Origin: a virus
DNA length: 29,642 nucleotides
Virus record (IMG/VR): IMGVR_UViG_3300030329_002650
Coordinates: 1-29,642 of that record
Direction: 5' to 3' (one strand)
Shown: positions 4,553 to 11,638 of the stretch, one piece after another
How the letters are laid out: each line of letters starts with the position of its first letter
Position numbering within the stretch: the stretch's first letter is position 1
The notes under the pieces: generated by a model
Databases searched by the model: none
The model's input: only the letters and a program-made list of their open reading frames with translations
Told to the model about the DNA's origin: nothing
Translations under genes and position numbers: made by a program

Positions 4553-4582
4553 AATCTCGTTCTCCTGTTGAAGATGTGAAAA

Positions 4583-4659
4583 GGCAGTTAGCTTAGCCCG
4601 TCATAGTTGTCACTCGGGGCGAACAGTAGCACCATACGTGAAGGTCTGCCCGTGCTACC
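4583..4659 (-). ncRNA. HDV-like self-cleaving ribozyme Rz1 (first in the operon)
   Basis: From G1 at 4659. P1 is GGTAGCA/TGCTACT (extendable by one C-G) with a G-U end. P2 is GGCAG/CTGCC. P3 is a short CC/GG, and L3 begins TTCACGT with two extra bases. P1.1 is of the C-G plus U-U type. P4 is GCCC/GGGC with a long loop. J4/2 is CTAA with the expected catalytic C at 4591, directly before the P2 3' strand. It precedes the first sizeable gene, so cleavage would remove a leader containing the upstream elements (4660-5034). Only a weak ACCA/TGGT hairpin lies before the cut. Confidence 0.9.
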
Positions 4660-4811
4660 GGACCAGCGGTTTGGTACAATGCAAGAAAGCAGGCACCGCG
4701 CCGCTGGCCTCACTTCAAAAGGTGAGACGATGAGAAGCCCGCGCCCCGACCAGTTGCCGTTGCCATTGCGGTCCTCATCGCCTCATAGAGATGAGACACG
4801 ACCAGCGGTTA
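4660..4811 (-). other. Leader segment without a convincing gene
   Basis: No convincing CDS is seen here. The segment holds small inverted repeats (CTCAC/GTGAG near 4710-4727 and CTCAT/ATGAG near 4772-4796) and a direct repeat GACCAGCGGT at 4661 and about 4800. A possible 22-codon ORF on the minus strand was not strong enough to call. Confidence 0.4.
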
Positions 4812-4919
4812 CTATCCCGTAGGCTCTACTGCCCAGTCATACGCATCGGCATCATGCCATGACTCTGGTCGCTGCGACTGCCCGTCCGTTTGGATCACTG
4901 TCCATTGTGGTAGCGTCAT
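4812..4919 (-). CDS. Possible 35-aa small protein
   Basis: The ORF starts MTLPQWTVIQTDGQSQRPES and ends with an acidic, aromatic stretch (WHDADAYDWAVEPTG). The composition looks like a real protein, and the start overlaps the stop of the ORF before it as ATGA. Against it, no proper Shine-Dalgarno precedes the ATG (only GGGGG abutting it), and the start lies in a repeated, inverted-repeat region. It would be expressed from the leader upstream of Rz1. Function unknown. Confidence 0.33.
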   Translation of the reverse strand: MTLPQWTVIQTDGQSQRPESWHDADAYDWAVEPTG

Positions 4920-5014
4920 CCCCCAGCCAGTTGCTGGTATTTAGTTAGGGGGCTTTCCACAGGATCGTAGAGCAGCCGGTGTGGTAGCGACATCCCGTCT
5001 TGGGGGCTTTCCAC
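4907..5014. repeat. Two imperfect copies of a 34-54 nt inverted-repeat element
   Basis: Copies lie at 4907-4960 and 4981-5014. Plus-strand core: GTGGTAGCG(T/A)CATCCC, a variable loop, then GGGGGCTTTCCAC. The outer GTGG/CCAC and inner CCC(CC)/(GG)GGG stems are kept, while loops differ (copy 1 has an inner CCAG-TTG-CTGG hairpin). A third hairpin, TAGCGA/TCGCTA, follows at 5019-5034. On the minus strand each copy carries the ATG of a possible tiny ORF, so the repeat may be structural RNA, a DNA site, or duplicated start contexts. Confidence 0.6.
4916..4993 (-). CDS. Possible 25-aa small protein
   Basis: The ORF begins MSLPHRLLYDPVESPL and ends YQQLAGG, with its TGA inside the ATGA overlap with the next tiny ORF. 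No good Shine-Dalgarno is seen. Its start (MSLPH) resembles that of its neighbour (MTLPQ) because both lie in the repeated element. It may be chance. Confidence 0.22.
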   Translation of the reverse strand: MSLPHRLLYDPVESPLTKYQQLAGG

Positions 5015-5034
5015 CGCTTAGCGATCCGTCGCTA

Positions 5035-5396
5035 CAGTAGTTATCGGCAGACCATGGGCTGACCATTAGATAATTCGAGGATGATTAGAAAATAAATCAG
5101 ATGGATGGGGGGGGGCTGGGCTGGTGTTATCCCAAGCCCGCAGCGAATCACGCACGCGCGTACCCACTTCGCCCCATAAATGCAATGGATTGCACACACT
5201 GGACACACCAACGCAAACACAATGCCCAGCACTAGCCCAGCACAGTCCGATAACATCACTTATGTTAAGATCGGCACGAATGGCCGAATATGGGACCCGT
5301 TGCTTTGGATTGCTTCCCTGAAAACCGAACCGACCCCTCCCGTCCTTTCGCTCACGTAGAGTACTTATCAAGCCTCCACAGACACGGAGATTTCAA
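5035..5396. promoter_or_regulatory. Divergent intergenic region with two operator-like inverted repeats
   Basis: About 360 bp between the two divergent blocks with no convincing gene. It contains TGCAAT-GG-ATTGCA (5181-5194) and a longer interrupted palindrome with TAACAT-CACTT-ATGTTA flanked by CCGA/TCGG (5247-5274). An AT-rich patch (about 5067-5102) contrasts with the GC-rich surroundings, and there is a run of nine G (about 5107-5115). Promoters for both directions are expected here, but no -35/-10 pair stands out, so none is called. Confidence 0.45.
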
Positions 5397-5660
5397 ATGT
5401 GGCGATGGTTTTTGATTACACTGCTAGGGACGGTAGTGCTGATGGGGGCCGTAGTGGCCCAGTTAGTTGCCGTGGTTATATGTTCGGCGGGGGACCCGAC
5501 CCTGATCCTATGTTCAATCGTCATTGGTAACAGTGTTGCCACGACGTTGTTGGTGTTTTGGTGTCAGTACACGGATCGCGTGTGGCGTGATCGTTGCTGG
5601 CGAGAGAAGCTACTTAGGGAGATGAGTGATGAGAAGGGACCCCGCACGAAGGTTCGTTGA
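5397..5660 (+). CDS. Small membrane protein (87 aa), holin-like topology
   Basis: An 87-residue protein with two hydrophobic segments, roughly residues 4-28 (FLITLLGTVVLMGAVVAQLV) and 36-57, then a charged C-terminal tail rich in Arg, Asp and Glu. Two membrane helices plus a charged tail fit class II holins or other small inner-membrane proteins, but nothing specific identifies it. The ATG at 5397 has a CGGAG Shine-Dalgarno. It opens the plus-strand block, and its 3' end overlaps the start of the protease gene, so the two are probably translationally coupled. If it is a holin, its position before the packaging genes is unusual. Confidence 0.7.
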   Translation: MWRWFLITLLGTVVLMGAVVAQLVAVVICSAGDPTLILCSIVIGNSVATTLLVFWCQYTDRVWRDRCWREKLLREMSDEKGPRTKVR

Positions 5661-6474
5661 GGTGCTGATTGCACTGGCCGCTATTTCGCTGATGGCTGGC
5701 TACGCTACGGCCCACGAGCAGACGTTACCGAAGGACGTACCGTCCTACATGCAGGACATCAGCGTCACGATCAAGGCGGGGTTCTCAGAGGGGAGCGGTG
5801 TAGCTATCGACCGGAACGGCACGACGTTCGTATGGACGGCGGGTCACGTGGTGGACGGCTTGCGTAGCATGCGTAAGGTGACTGATCCGAAGACGGGGAC
5901 CCCCCGCACGATCATCGAGTTCAAGGATGCGAAGATCGTGAAGACGTTGGTGGAGGACGGTCGCACGGTTGGGTATCTGCATCTGGATGCGGAGGTTATC
6001 CGCTACAGCGATGCGGACCACGGGCATGACTTGGCGATCTTGAAGGTTCGCAAGAAGGGTGCCATCAAGACGAGTGCGATCTTCTATGACGAAGCGAAGC
6101 CTCCGAAGCTGGGGACCCAGTTATTTCACGTGGGCAGTCTGCTTGGCCAAGTAGGCTCAAACAGCATGACGACAGGGATCGTGAGTGCCCATGGGAGACT
6201 TATCGGAAAGACCATTTACGACCAGACTACGGTCACGGCATTCCCCGGTTCTAGTGGCGGTGGTGTGTACTTGACGGACGGTCGATATGTAGGGATGCTT
6301 GTTCGTGGAGCGGGAGAAGGCTTCAATCTGATTGTTCCGGTACGCAGGATGCGTTCATGGGCGAAGAAGGCCAAGATGGAGTGGGCTTTGGACCCTCGGG
6401 TAAAGATGCCCACGGACGAAGAGATGAAGAAGATTCCCGTTGAGGATATTGGAGCAGACTTTGGGGGGAAATGA
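5629..6474 (+). CDS. Exported trypsin-like serine protease
   Basis: A 281-residue trypsin-fold protease. Counting from the ATG at 5629, the catalytic triad is His73 (TAGHVVDG), Asp134 (HDLAILKV) and Ser209 (FPGSSGGGVY), in the usual order and spacing for the HtrA/V8-like part of family S1. No PDZ domain follows. The N-terminus has two Arg clusters and a hydrophobic stretch ending in AGYATA, a plausible signal peptide or anchor, so the enzyme should act in the cell envelope or periplasm. An in-frame GTG at 5626 is possible, but the ATG has the better distance from AGGGAG. The gene overlaps the membrane protein upstream and, by ATGA, the small terminase downstream. Host-envelope processing, lysis help or virion maturation are all possible. 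Confidence 0.88.
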   Translation: MRRDPARRFVEVLIALAAISLMAGYATAHEQTLPKDVPSYMQDISVTIKAGFSEGSGVAIDRNGTTFVWTAGHVVDGLRSMRKVTDPKTGTPRTIIEFKDAKIVKTLVEDGRTVGYLHLDAEVIRYSDADHGHDLAILKVRKKGAIKTSAIFYDEAKPPKLGTQLFHVGSLLGQVGSNSMTTGIVSAHGRLIGKTIYDQTTVTAFPGSSGGGVYLTDGRYVGMLVRGAGEGFNLIVPVRRMRSWAKKAKMEWALDPRVKMPTDEEMKKIPVEDIGADFGGK

Positions 6475-7076
6475 TGGCAGAGATTAGCTCGACTGAATTG
6501 TCTGTTCTTTTGAAGGCAGACGGTAGGTGGGACGAATTCAAGGCTTTTAGACAAGCCGCTGAATTGCGGGGGCATACCAAGAAGGAGAGCTACGCTCTGG
6601 CGGCTGCTCAATTCGGCTATGACTCGGGGGCCTCGGCGTCCCCCCCCAGCAACTCCCCGCAGGTGTCGGGGTCCCCCGAGTTGCCGAAAAAGTATGCGAA
6701 GAAGGAGGAGTTTGGCGGCGAGACTTCTTCTTTGAAGCAGGATTACCAGTGGGTGTATGACAACCTCGCCGTAGAGGACGTGACCCCGAAGGAGAGTCCC
6801 AGTAGCGGGGCTTGGGGATTGTTGCAATTTGCCCGCACCGACCCGAAGAGTTTCTACGTCGAGTGGATGCGGATGGTATCTCGTCAGGAGAGTTCTGACG
6901 AGGTAATGGAGGGGTTTGCTCAAGATGCCACGCGCTCCGCAGATGAAATCGCCTCGATGGTCAGACTCCTCAGGGATGCTGCTGGTCTCGGAAGTCCCGA
7001 AGACGCTGGAGGAGAACCTGCTGTTCCGGCAGACGATCCTCCAAAGAAGCGGAAGCGACAGAAGTCTACAGCGTGA
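6471..7076 (+). CDS. Probable terminase small subunit
   Basis: A 200-residue protein assigned mainly by position directly before the large terminase and by size. The N-terminal 60 residues are helical with a helix-turn-helix-like look (WDEFKAFRQAAELRGHTKKES then YALAAAQFGY). A Ser/Pro-rich linker and a helical middle follow, and the tail is Lys/Arg-rich (PPKKRKRQKS). Small terminases bind the packaging start and load DNA onto the motor. Either ATG (6471 or 6474) could be used; both follow GGGGGGAA. Its 3' end overlaps the large terminase reading frame by about 150 bp. An unrelated DNA-binding protein is the alternative. Confidence 0.6.
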   Translation: MMAEISSTELSVLLKADGRWDEFKAFRQAAELRGHTKKESYALAAAQFGYDSGASASPPSNSPQVSGSPELPKKYAKKEEFGGETSSLKQDYQWVYDNLAVEDVTPKESPSSGAWGLLQFARTDPKSFYVEWMRMVSRQESSDEVMEGFAQDATRSADEIASMVRLLRDAAGLGSPEDAGGEPAVPADDPPKKRKRQKSTA

Positions 7077-8787
7077 CCTGTGGGACGCCTGTAGCAGGGA
7101 CATCCTGTTTTGGATCAATGCTTTTGCGTGGACGTATGACCCCCGTGTGATCAAGGATGGTCGCAGCCCGAAGCTGCCGTTCATCACTTGGCCCTTCCAA
7201 GACAACGCATTTCTGTGTCTTGATGAGTCCATCGGGATGACGGATGTCATCGTGGAGAAGTCCCGTGACATGGGGGCTTCGTGGATTTGCTTGACCACGT
7301 TTGCCTACCACTGGCTGTTCCGGCCCATGGAGAGCTTCCTGATGGTTAGCCGGAAGGAGGCATTGGTGGATGGTGCGGGGGACTCGTTGTTCTCTCACAT
7401 CGACTTCATCCTCAAGGGTCTTCCTGCGTGGATGCGTCCTCAGAGGAAGCGGAACAAGCTGAAGCTGATCAACGAGGAGAACGGCTCAAAGATCGAGGGC
7501 GAGTCGACCACGGACAACATCGGTCGTGGCGGTCGTCGTACGGCGATGCTCATCGACGAGTTCGCCGCATTCGATCAGGGAGGTTGGGACGTGTTGAGTG
7601 CGACGGCAGACAACACGAACACCCGCCTGTTCAACTCGACCCCCAACGGAACGGGCAATGCGTTCTTCGCCCAGTTGGAGGGAGGGACCCCAAGGATCAG
7701 GATGCACTGGTCTGCTCACCCCGAGAAGGGTGCTGGTCTGTACCGGCCTTCTCGTCTTGGCGGGGTGGAGATCATCGACAAGGACTACATCTACGACAAG
7801 GACTTCAAGTTCGTAGGAGAGGTCCCCAGCGGAGAAGAGGGGTTCCGTTCTCCTTGGTACGACCGCGAGTGTATTCGTCGTAGTCACGCCGTTGAGATCG
7901 CCACCCAGCTTGATATCGACTACCAAGGGTCGGCCTACCCCTTCTTCGACCCGCAGACGATGAGGGATCTCAAGCTGGAGTTTTGCCGTGAGCCAACCAG
8001 TGTTGGAAACCTCAGAGTTTTAGATGGGTACGAACCCGAGTATATTGAGGATGAAAAGGGCGACCTAAGGATATGGTGTGAGCTTGACGAAGAAGGCAAT
8101 CCTCCGAGCGACCGCGATTACGTTATTGGTTGCGATGTGTCTCAGGGTACTGGGGCGAGCGATTCTGCTCTGTCAGTGGGGGATCGTGTATCGGGCGAAA
8201 AGGTCGCAGAGCTTTGTTCTAATCAGATCAGCGCGAATCGTTTTGCGGAGTTGGCTGTTGCGTTGTGCCGCATGTTCAGCGGCTCTGGCGGAAGAGGTGC
8301 TTACCTTATCTGGGAAGCAACTGGGCCGGGGCGAACCTTCGGACGAACGGTAGTGGACGATTGCCGTTACTCGAACATATACTACAAGACTGACGAGACC
8401 AGTATTCGCCGCAAGGAGTCAGATAGGCCGGGGTGGTTTAGTAGTGCCGAGGCGAAGAAGGACCTACTAACCGGCTACAGGGACTCTCTTGTTGCAAAGA
8501 CGTTTTTGAATCCATCCCTCAAGGCAATCAGTCAAGCGTTGGAGTTTATTTACACCACGAACGGACGCATCGAACACGGTGGTGCGTTGAACTCGGTAGA
8601 TCCCTCCGACTCTGGAGACAACCACGGTGACATTGTTATCGCTGATGCCCTGTGTTGTAAGGTGGTTCGCGAACGTCAGCAGAAAAGAAAACACAAGCAC
8701 GCCGCTCCCCCTCACGTCATGTCTTTTCAGTGGCGTCGCAATCAGAGGGCTAGGGACGAGGCATTGGCAAGGGATGGGTGGGACTGA
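6925..8787 (+). CDS. terL: Terminase large subunit (packaging ATPase and nuclease)
   Basis: A motor protein of about 620 residues that pumps DNA into the prohead and cuts concatemers. Counting from ATG 6925: Walker A-type KSRDMGASW at 112-120, Walker B LIDE at about 209-212, and coupling motif NSTPNGTGN at about 237. The RNase H-like nuclease core has Asp404 (GCDVSQGTGASD), Glu464 (LIWEATGPG) and Asp569/Asp574 (HGDIVIADAL). The start is uncertain. A TTG at 6916, the ATG at 6925 (with GGAGGGG about 10 nt upstream) and an ATG at 6976 are options, and all overlap the previous gene out of frame. The next ATG would remove the Walker A region. The stop overlaps the portal start. Confidence 0.95.
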   Translation: MPRAPQMKSPRWSDSSGMLLVSEVPKTLEENLLFRQTILQRSGSDRSLQRDLWDACSRDILFWINAFAWTYDPRVIKDGRSPKLPFITWPFQDNAFLCLDESIGMTDVIVEKSRDMGASWICLTTFAYHWLFRPMESFLMVSRKEALVDGAGDSLFSHIDFILKGLPAWMRPQRKRNKLKLINEENGSKIEGESTTDNIGRGGRRTAMLIDEFAAFDQGGWDVLSATADNTNTRLFNSTPNGTGNAFFAQLEGGTPRIRMHWSAHPEKGAGLYRPSRLGGVEIIDKDYIYDKDFKFVGEVPSGEEGFRSPWYDRECIRRSHAVEIATQLDIDYQGSAYPFFDPQTMRDLKLEFCREPTSVGNLRVLDGYEPEYIEDEKGDLRIWCELDEEGNPPSDRDYVIGCDVSQGTGASDSALSVGDRVSGEKVAELCSNQISANRFAELAVALCRMFSGSGGRGAYLIWEATGPGRTFGRTVVDDCRYSNIYYKTDETSIRRKESDRPGWFSSAEAKKDLLTGYRDSLVAKTFLNPSLKAISQALEFIYTTNGRIEHGGALNSVDPSDSGDNHGDIVIADALCCKVVRERQQKRKHKHAAPPHVMSFQWRRNQRARDEALARDGWD

Positions 8788-10568
8788 TGAATCCTAAGAA
8801 TTCAAAGCACATGGACCGTCTCCACAATGCCCTTGAGGCGTCTCGCCGGAAGCTGGAGCCGTTCCGCCGCAGGCACAAGGAAGCTATCGAGCAGTATGTC
8901 GGGGTTTATTATTCCGACGACGCAGCGACCAAGCCCGTTCACGTCAACCTGATGGAGTTGTCTGCGAACATCTATCAGCAGAACTTGGCCTCACGGCCAC
9001 CTCGTGTTTCGATCTTTTGCCAAAACCCCCAGTTCCGGTCTCAGGCCAAGAAGCTTGAGGTCGTGATGAATCAGAAGCTGACAGACTACAAGCTGCACCA
9101 AGCGTTGCAGCGTGCGGTTCGGTCGGCCCTGTTCAGCATGGGCATCGTGAAGGTCGGCCTCCAGTCGTTGGGCGACTACTCCGTGGACGGCTACGAGTTC
9201 AGTCGCACCGAGCCTTTCGTCGAGTCCATCCTCTTGGACGACTGGGTTCACGACATGACGGCCCGTGTCCCCGAAGAAGTCGCCTACGAGGGTCACCGAT
9301 ATCGCATCCTGAGGAGTGAGGCTGTCGAGGACAAGTCGTTCCGCAAGAACGTGAGAGAGAAACTCCGCAACGCAGAGTATTCAAACTTCAACGAGTCTGG
9401 CGACGAACGCATCCACACCCTGTCGCAGGGATGGTCGTCCGCAGACGAGGAGATGGACCCGCGAATTGAGTTGTGGGAGGTTTACCTGCCGAAGGAGAAG
9501 CTGCTCCTCACGGTCATCCCCAACGACTCTGGCCCTCCTCTTCGTGTCGTCGATTGGGACGGTCCCCCGAACGGCCCCTTCCACAAGCTGTTCTTCAATG
9601 AGGTGGACGGCCAGTCGATGCCCCTCGCCCCCGCGATGCTGTGGCAGGGCTTGCACCGCATCGTCAACGGCTTGTACCGGAAGCTTGATCGTCAGGCACA
9701 GCGGGTGAAGCATGTCGGCGTGACCCGTGGTGAGGATAGCGAGGATGCAGAACGCCTCCGCTTGGCAAGTGACGGAGATGTCGTTGCGGTCGACAACCCC
9801 GACGCCATTCAAGCAAAGAGCTTTGGCGGGGTGGATCAAAGCAACTTTGCATTCATGCTTCAGTCGAAGGAGATGTTCTCTTGGCTGAACGGCAACTTGG
9901 ACGCACTGGGTGGCCTCGGCCCCCAAGCCGAGACCCTTGGTCAGGACCAGTTGCTCTACTCCTCGGCCAACCAGCGAATGTCTGGAATGCAGGACCGTGT
10001 GTATCTCTTCACGAAGAGGGTGCTGCACGACTTCGGACACTACCTTTGGGAGAACCCGACAGAGACCTACCCAGCGGAGATTGAACTGGGCGGGGGGATG
10101 GACCCCCTTGACTCTCCGTTGACCCCAGAGGATCGGATCGGGGCAAAATACTACAACTACGAGATCAACGTCGAACCGCACTCGATGCAGTATCGTTCAC
10201 CGGCCCAGCGGATGCAGCAGTTGAATCAACTGGTCACGGGCGTGTTCATGCCAGCCATGCCCATGCTGATGCAGCAAGGCATGCAGATCAACTTCTCTGA
10301 GCTTGTGAAGATGTACAGCAAGTACGCTGACTTGCCAGAGTTGCTGGACATCATCAAGACCCCCTCAGGCTTGGGAAGCTTGACACAGGGTTCCGAGGAG
10401 GGTCAGGTCGGCTCCCCCAGCACGACACACAGGATCAACGAGAGAATATCCCGACCGGGGGCCACCCCTCAGGGCGCGGAGCAGACGTTGATCAACACCA
10501 TGATGGGTGGTAGAAATCAGGGCAGCGAAAATGCTGGCGCAATGCGACAACTAACAGGGATGGGATAA
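8787..10568 (+). CDS. Portal protein
   Basis: A 593-residue protein placed right after the large terminase (TGATG overlap). Size and pattern fit portal rings: a helical, basic N-terminus (LEASRRKLEPFRRRHKEAIEQ), an acidic middle, then a long-helix segment with LHRIVNGLYRKLDRQAQRVK, and a Met/Gln-rich C-terminal half (AMPMLMQQGMQINFSELVK). Twelve copies would form the DNA channel at one vertex and dock the terminase. The ATG at 8787 is preferred over an in-frame GTG at 8778 because of the coupled stop and a purine-rich Shine-Dalgarno. Family membership is inferred from position, length and pattern rather than one diagnostic motif. Confidence 0.85.
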   Translation: MNPKNSKHMDRLHNALEASRRKLEPFRRRHKEAIEQYVGVYYSDDAATKPVHVNLMELSANIYQQNLASRPPRVSIFCQNPQFRSQAKKLEVVMNQKLTDYKLHQALQRAVRSALFSMGIVKVGLQSLGDYSVDGYEFSRTEPFVESILLDDWVHDMTARVPEEVAYEGHRYRILRSEAVEDKSFRKNVREKLRNAEYSNFNESGDERIHTLSQGWSSADEEMDPRIELWEVYLPKEKLLLTVIPNDSGPPLRVVDWDGPPNGPFHKLFFNEVDGQSMPLAPAMLWQGLHRIVNGLYRKLDRQAQRVKHVGVTRGEDSEDAERLRLASDGDVVAVDNPDAIQAKSFGGVDQSNFAFMLQSKEMFSWLNGNLDALGGLGPQAETLGQDQLLYSSANQRMSGMQDRVYLFTKRVLHDFGHYLWENPTETYPAEIELGGGMDPLDSPLTPEDRIGAKYYNYEINVEPHSMQYRSPAQRMQQLNQLVTGVFMPAMPMLMQQGMQINFSELVKMYSKYADLPELLDIIKTPSGLGSLTQGSEEGQVGSPSTTHRINERISRPGATPQGAEQTLINTMMGGRNQGSENAGAMRQLTGMG

Positions 10569-11629
10569 TGACCGAAATCATCGAGCAGGATGTTTACTAC
10601 GAGGAATTCGATCCCGAAACCGGTCTGCATCTGGGGACACGATCCAACATGCCCCCAGACCACGTCATAGCTGCTGGGGAGAAGGCCATAAGGGATTGGT
10701 ATTACCGCCAAAAAGTGAGGGACGAGATCGGCCTAGAGTCAGGGCCTCCTCGTTACTACCCCCCCGGTGAGTACCCTGAGAGGGGGGGCATCAGGACGTT
10801 CGTTGGGGGTGAGTCTTGGAACCCCAACACGGCTCAACATCTGGAGAGGATGAGGAAACGTGATAGAGAAAACACAGGGAGTGGTCGTATGAGGGTCGCC
10901 GCCAACTATTCGATTCCACCTGAAAGCCGTATGAGTCAGGCGGGTCCATCTCGGCAGTCTGACATCCAACAGACGCAGTTTTCAAGAGACCCACGTGCGG
11001 CAGCACAGGCAACTCGCTCGTCACCACTGGTGCCGGGAAGAACCAGCCCCATGCCTCGGTACTACGAGCCGCACGGGCCGAACCCCGGCCCGCGACAGCC
11101 TCTTCAGAGAGAGGTTGCCCCGTCGATGCTGGTCCCCGACGTGACCGTACCTCGCCCATTGCCGGGGTCCTCGTTCCCTCCGTACACGCCGCAAAGTCAG
11201 ACCGGCCAGTATGGATGGCGAAAGAAGATGGCAGAAAAGGAACGAAAGCACAAGAAGGCCATCGACAAGCTCACCAGAGAGAAGAGAAAAGCTGAGAAGG
11301 AGCTAAGTGATCTCCTTCAAGAGATGGACGGCCTGCGGAGGGGTGCAGAAAGGCCCGAGAGGATTTCCCCCAGCCTGACCGCCCAGTCGATCATGGGGCC
11401 GACATCGCCGCCACCACCACCTTTTTCTCGGCTGGTTCCACCGTCGTACCAGTCTCCACCGCCGCCACCGTTGCCCACGAATGTTCCGCCACGTCGTCCC
11501 GCCCAGTTGCAGTACCAACCGGTAAGGGAAGGGATGATGGACACTCAAAGGAACCGGCTCAACCCTTGGTCTCCAGCCGGTCAGTACCCATTCCGCAGTC
11601 AGTACGACAGAACGACGTACCCACGTTAG
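10568..11629 (+). CDS. Proline-rich protein with central coiled coil (353 aa)
   Basis: A 353-residue protein. The first about 90 residues are mixed and Tyr/Asp-rich. A long disordered stretch rich in Pro, Arg, Gln and Ser follows. A strongly predicted coiled coil lies at about residues 217-260 (KKMAEKERKHKKAIDKLTRE and on to the LQEMDGL heptads). The Pro-rich C-terminus has runs of five or more prolines. The start overlaps the portal stop by one base (TAATG). Its place between portal and scaffold suggests a head-assembly or ejected internal protein. It shares the Pro-rich/coiled-coil/Pro-rich plan with the next gene. No family recognised. Confidence 0.7.
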   Translation: MTEIIEQDVYYEEFDPETGLHLGTRSNMPPDHVIAAGEKAIRDWYYRQKVRDEIGLESGPPRYYPPGEYPERGGIRTFVGGESWNPNTAQHLERMRKRDRENTGSGRMRVAANYSIPPESRMSQAGPSRQSDIQQTQFSRDPRAAAQATRSSPLVPGRTSPMPRYYEPHGPNPGPRQPLQREVAPSMLVPDVTVPRPLPGSSFPPYTPQSQTGQYGWRKKMAEKERKHKKAIDKLTREKRKAEKELSDLLQEMDGLRRGAERPERISPSLTAQSIMGPTSPPPPPFSRLVPPSYQSPPPPPLPTNVPPRRPAQLQYQPVREGMMDTQRNRLNPWSPAGQYPFRSQYDRTTYPR

Positions 11630-11638
11630 GAGACAGAC

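Noticed and set aside
115-4659. Repeated intergenic elements as glutamine (glnA/Downstream-peptide) riboswitches or hammerhead ribozymes
   Set aside because: The conserved cores of those classes (such as CTGATGA...GAAA for hammerheads) are absent, while every helix and conserved base of the HDV fold is present.
4607-4822. 71-codon plus-strand open frame
   Set aside because: It overlaps ribozyme Rz1 on the other strand, has no Shine-Dalgarno and no protein-like pattern.
5107-5115. Run of nine G as a phase-variable tract
   Set aside because: It lies in no gene and no promoter could be placed around it. It may simply be a low-complexity tract or assembly uncertainty.
5066-5371. 101-codon minus-strand open frame in the divergent region
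   Set aside because: No Shine-Dalgarno, odd composition, and it covers the AT-rich patch and both palindromes expected of a control region.
6216-7298. 360-codon open frame on the minus strand
   Set aside because: It lies antisense to the protease, small terminase and large terminase, whose motifs are clear. Its translation is Ser/Arg/Leu-rich with no recognisable domain and it has no leader.
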